Positions 7,001 to 8,877 of a stretch of 8,877 bases of DNA are shown one piece after another. Position 1 is the first letter of the stretch. Each line of letters begins with the position of its first letter. The DNA comes from Mucilaginibacter sp. GTDB taxonomy: Bacteria; Bacteroidota; Bacteroidia; Sphingobacteriales; Sphingobacteriaceae. Where the stretch lies: assembly GCA_019235595.1 (NCBI GenBank), contig JAFAKI010000024.1, forward strand, positions 1-8,877, in the 5' to 3' direction. The notes under the pieces are model-generated. The model searched no databases. It saw only the letters and a list, made by a program, of their open reading frames with translations, and was not told the origin of the DNA. Position numbers and translations under genes: made by a program.

Positions 7001-7428
7001 TGGAACAGTTCGCTGTAAGTGCCTGCCCCATTAAAACGGGTACGAAAAGGTAATACATTGTCGACGGTGACAGTTTGATCGGCCTGATCTGATTGTTCAG
7101 GTACTGTAACGAAGCCACCGATGATGATATCTTCCTGGCCGGTATAGCGGTAAAACAAAGCGTTAACGCATGCCAGAAGGCTTATATACAACGTGCCTCC
7201 CGGCGACTCACTAGTATCATTGAGTTTTTTTGCAATCTCTTTTTCGATGTTGATGTATTGACTTTCTGCGTTATAAGTATCAACAGCACCGTGATTTTTT
7301 TCTAATGGCCAATCAAGGACAGGTAATTCGCCTTCAAATTGCTTCAGCCAATACGCATTGTGCGAAATAATTTCGTCTGCCCCAACCGAGATCTGGGAAT
7401 CGAGGTTTTGTGAGATACTCTTTTGCAT
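4099..7428 (-). CDS. Single-module nonribosomal peptide synthetase: half-C, A, T, TE
   Basis: Cytoplasmic enzyme that activates an amino acid as its adenylate, loads it on a phosphopantetheine arm and releases product through a thioesterase. I use the ATG at 7428 (1109 residues); a TTG at 7494 would add 22. Residues 24-265 are only the C-terminal lobe of a condensation domain (AYWLKQFEGELPVL, NVLPFRTRF, HRQYTYNELVDTL); the N-lobe with HHxxxDG is absent. Adenylation (about 278-755) has LTYREL 307, LKSGAAYVPIDP 353, TSGSTGKPKG 419, NGYGPTEATI 555, GELHISGTG 604, YKTGD 640, RIDDQVKIRGFRIE 659 and NGKIDRKSLP 744. The carrier domain has Ser803 in DLGGSS. The thioesterase (about 846-1109) has Ser930 in GYSMG and His1087 in DTKHVDFF. 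Specificity residues read by eye are D464 I465 L468 Q504 I530 G532 G556 I564 F565 K746, somewhat glycine-like. No partner NRPS or phosphopantetheinyl transferase is visible nearby. Confidence 0.93.
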   Translation of the reverse strand: MQKSISQNLDSQISVGADEIISHNAYWLKQFEGELPVLDWPLEKNHGAVDTYNAESQYINIEKEIAKKLNDTSESPGGTLYISLLACVNALFYRYTGQEDIIIGGFVTVPEQSDQADQTVTVDNVLPFRTRFNGAGTYSELFQHVREVALNAFEHRQYTYNELVDTLNQLHKTDRRHLFNVMVLLQTAARHGDHPKTNNQADVSFIFSESEDGLILKLDYNTEVYDEGQAKRMLQHLKNIITAVAYAPDQNLTTIELVSDEEKKQLLEEFNDITAIQLPTETIIAQFEKQAAQNPDTGILAFGETELTYRELNEISNQLANYLRANYHIEADDLVGILLNRSEWMVIAMLGVLKSGAAYVPIDPFYPDDRISYMLEDSKCKVMINPEELDKFKQQQNNYSKQNPSHISGLSNLAYVLYTSGSTGKPKGVMVEHGNLACFNQNITERFGFKPGMKLAALTTYTFDISVLELLGTLSVGVHVHVMDEIDPLQILVQLNEHQINILQLTPSRLKQLTAVSSCYSQLSTLDILIIGGEALPEKMYNDLRKELPQVSVLNGYGPTEATIFSTCLPVHDSTKVNIGKPLIGEYVYVLNERGQLLPIGVAGELHISGTGITRGYLNRPELTAEKFVANPFRPGERMYKTGDIGRWLPDGNIECMGRIDDQVKIRGFRIELDEISAVLQTHNAVKEAVVVARVVTGQERELIAYTTGNAEPSELRNFLKEQLPKYMVPTYYVNVAVIPLTSNGKIDRKSLPMPDERHRPQLEHFTAAVTDTEKKLAIIWQEILNMTRIGIDDDFFDLGGSSMVAIRTINKINSTMRANVTVASLYQLPTIRQLAERIDSHTIDKVSPVFLLKEGVGMPIFVFPPWSSYPAIFNYLVYTFKGENPLYGIIYTEDTEHFPFKNLQEYVGYLIPFMKQLYPDSPYGLVGYSMGARTILEVAVQLQRANHKIGLLAAISYFPSFPAKGMLLSRRMRDEIRVFNYISPGNKFRYLHTRIPHLLKLAIKGQKEGQDVKVDVETQNKVLDLHEQYEPTDKYNGDMVLIYESSPDGHWSEYKKIQVYRNSIFKKLWAEHINGNVSVEIIDTKHVDFFKLPAVKNVVDVIESYLKK

Positions 7429-7522
7429 AATATTAAAAAGGGCTTTCAACGCTGGTTTAAAAGGATTAATAAAATGGTTTAGATATTTATTCAATACATA
7501 TAAAGTTAGGGTAAGTAATATG

Positions 7523-7559
7523 AAAAAGCCAGCGTTCGGTTTAAGTTTAACGGCTTTTT
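7523..7559. promoter_or_regulatory. Terminator-like hairpin in the divergent NRPS/oxidoreductase spacer
   Basis: AAAAAGCC (7523-7530) pairs with GGCTTTTT (7552-7559), and GTT (7534-7536) can extend the stem with AAC (7549-7551). Either strand carries a U-rich arm end, so the shape is that of a terminator. It lies about 95 bases upstream of the NRPS ATG and 55 upstream of the oxidoreductase start, between two divergent genes where no transcript should end. It could be a 5' UTR attenuator of the NRPS or an insulator. Confidence 0.5.
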
Positions 7560-7614
7560 TATATACATTTTACATGTATTGCTGTTATCTTTACTAAGAT
7601 AGCAAACAATATTT

Positions 7615-8718
7615 ATGAAAACGCAAAATAACTTCTCCCGTCGCGATTTTTTTAAAATAAGTTTGATCGGGGCAGGTGTATTTGCCCTGGGTAACCCTTT
7701 TGAACTTTTGGCGGCAAGGCCATCCAAAAAAATGGGAATTGCTTTGGTGGGATTGGGTAATTACAGTACCGGACAGCTGGCGCCGGCCTTGCAGCATACC
7801 AGTAATTGTTACCTAGCGGGGATTGTTACCGGACACCCGGCCAAAGCAGAGGCCTGGAAAAAACATTATAATATCCCCGACAAAAACATTTATAACTACC
7901 AGAATTTCGACGAAATAGCACACAACCCTGATATTGATATTGTTTATGTAGTGTTGCCCGTGTTTATGCATAAGGAATACACCATCAGGGCGGCGCAGGC
8001 AGGTAAGCATGTTATTTGCGAAAAGCCCATGGCGTTGAATGCAAAAGAGTGCGAGGAAATGATAGCTGCCTGCAAAAAGGCGGACAAATTGCTTTCGATT
8101 GGTTATCGCCTGCATTTTGAGCCACATACTATGGAACTGATGAGGCTGGGCCAAAAACAGGTGTATGGTAAAGTGACATCCATCGATACGGGCAACGGCT
8201 TTACCTATCGCGGCGACCCGAATGCATGGCGCCTGAAGAAAGCCATGGCAGGTGGCGGCGGGTTGATGGATATGGGCATTTACTCCATACAGGGCACACG
8301 ATATACCTTAGGCCGGGAGCCAATTGCCGTTACTGCGACCCAGGAAAAAACGCGCCCGGAATTGTTTAAAGAAGTAGACGAAACCATATTTTGGGAACTG
8401 GAGTTTCCGGGCGGGTTTGTTGCAAAAGGTAAATCGAGCTATAATCACGACTGGAGCTTTCTGCATGTAGAGGCGGAGCGGGGTAAATTCGGGCTGGAAC
8501 CGGCTTTTGGCTATAATGGCATCGATGGATACACACCAAAAGGGCCAATGAATATTCCGCAGATTATTCAGCAGGCTGCGCAGATGGATGATTTTGCGAC
8601 CTGCGTATCACAAAATAAACAATCGCGCGTGCCGGGCGAGGAGGGACTGAAGGATATGAAAGTGGTCGATGCTATTTATCGCAGTTTGGAATCTGGTAAG
8701 AAAGAGAGGATCATATAA
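7615..8718 (+). CDS. Gfo/Idh/MocA oxidoreductase with Tat signal, glucose-fructose oxidoreductase-like
   Basis: NAD(P)-dependent sugar or polyol oxidoreductase, 367 residues. The N-terminus MKTQNNFSRRDFFKIS is a twin-arginine motif followed by a hydrophobic stretch (SLIGAGVFALG) to about residue 34, so the folded, cofactor-loaded enzyme is predicted to reach the periplasm through the Tat system. The Rossmann domain starts at MGIALVGLGNYSTGQL (40-55). The family lysine motif is CEKPMA, with Lys137. The C-terminal domain has GGGGLMDMGIYSIQGTRYTLG (213-233) with Asp219 and Tyr223, very like the equivalent stretch of Zymomonas-type glucose-fructose oxidoreductase, where the tyrosine is catalytic. 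The length fits the family. The exact substrate is unknown. No clear promoter is visible; TATCTTTA at 7586-7593 resembles a Bacteroidota -7 box but lacks a -33 partner. Its stop overlaps the next start by one base, so the two are co-transcribed. Confidence 0.93.
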   Translation: MKTQNNFSRRDFFKISLIGAGVFALGNPFELLAARPSKKMGIALVGLGNYSTGQLAPALQHTSNCYLAGIVTGHPAKAEAWKKHYNIPDKNIYNYQNFDEIAHNPDIDIVYVVLPVFMHKEYTIRAAQAGKHVICEKPMALNAKECEEMIAACKKADKLLSIGYRLHFEPHTMELMRLGQKQVYGKVTSIDTGNGFTYRGDPNAWRLKKAMAGGGGLMDMGIYSIQGTRYTLGREPIAVTATQEKTRPELFKEVDETIFWELEFPGGFVAKGKSSYNHDWSFLHVEAERGKFGLEPAFGYNGIDGYTPKGPMNIPQIIQQAAQMDDFATCVSQNKQSRVPGEEGLKDMKVVDAIYRSLESGKKERII

Positions 8719-8877
8719 TGATGTATAAAGAAACTAAATTAGCCTGGCCTGATCTGGCCTTTGAAAACTGGAAGGACACACTGGCTACGGTACACCTGTG
8801 GACGCAGATAGTCGGGAAGATCAGGCTGAGAAAAATGCCCTGGCTGAACCACTCCTGGCATGTCACGCTTTATGTGA
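8718..8877 (+). CDS. DUF5996 family protein, 3'-truncated by window edge
   Basis: The first 53 codons of a gene continuing past the right edge. The ATG at 8718 shares its A with the stop TAA of the oxidoreductase; a second ATG follows directly at 8721. GAGAGG at 8704-8709 is a plausible ribosome binding site, so translation is likely coupled. The visible protein reads AWPDLAFENWKDTLATVHLW, then TQIVGKIRLRKMPWLNHSWH and VTLYV. The LHLWTQIVGKIRL stretch and the N-H-x-W-H-V-x-L-Y-V stretch are hallmarks of the DUF5996 family of uncharacterised cytoplasmic proteins. There is no signal peptide. The function is unknown; the operon with a periplasmic oxidoreductase gives only a weak hint. Confidence 0.85.
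   Translation, partial: MMYKETKLAWPDLAFENWKDTLATVHLWTQIVGKIRLRKMPWLNHSWHVTLYV

Noticed and set aside
7586..7593. TATCTTTA as the promoter -7 box of the oxidoreductase
   Set aside because: Close to the Bacteroidota TAnnTTTG consensus, but no TTTG at the expected upstream distance; not enough to annotate.
1..8877. CRISPR array, tRNA/rRNA, insertion sequence or phage genes
   Set aside because: No regularly spaced repeats, cloverleaf, transposase or structural phage protein was seen on either strand.

Overview
The window looks like chromosomal DNA of a Bacteroidota bacterium, most likely Sphingobacteriaceae (Mucilaginibacter- or Pedobacter-like). This is inferred from moderate G+C, AT-rich spacers with weak Shine-Dalgarno signals, a short lipoprotein signal peptide followed by CKKGSS, the style of the intergenic palindromes, and the protein families. 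No rRNA, tRNA, transposase, phage gene or CRISPR array is visible.

Layout. (1) Positions 3-1394 (+) hold a type B carboxylesterase whose N-terminus lies off the left edge. It is followed by an 86-bp imperfect palindrome with a partial direct copy in front, then a rho-independent terminator. (2) Positions 1640-2731 (-) hold a 240-residue predicted lipoprotein of unknown function with its own terminator and, further downstream, an unlisted 50-residue single-pass membrane protein. (3) Positions 2732-3118 are a 387-bp gene-free spacer with a long-loop hairpin plus U tract on the minus strand and a possible 11-codon leader ORF. (4) Positions 3119-3973 (+) hold a secreted zinc N-acetylmuramoyl-L-alanine amidase. 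(5) A perfect 16-bp-stem palindrome separates it from (6) 4099-7428 (-), a compact nonribosomal peptide synthetase: half condensation domain, adenylation, carrier and thioesterase. (7) A 186-bp divergent spacer with a hairpin leads to (8) 7615-8718 (+), a Tat-signal Gfo/Idh/MocA oxidoreductase resembling glucose-fructose oxidoreductase. It overlaps by one base (9) a DUF5996 gene that runs off the right edge.

The genes do not form one obvious pathway. The esterase, amidase and oxidoreductase are cell-envelope or periplasmic enzymes of ordinary type. The most unusual gene is the stand-alone NRPS module. It starts inside a condensation domain, so it lacks the HHxxxDG catalytic half, yet keeps all adenylation motifs, an intact carrier serine and a thioesterase with Ser and His. 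It may load and release a single amino acid or a very small product, or work with partner proteins encoded elsewhere. No phosphopantetheinyl transferase, transporter or tailoring enzyme is visible beside it. The other points of interest are non-coding: the hairpins at 1450-1535, 2926-2976, 4050-4085 and 7523-7559.
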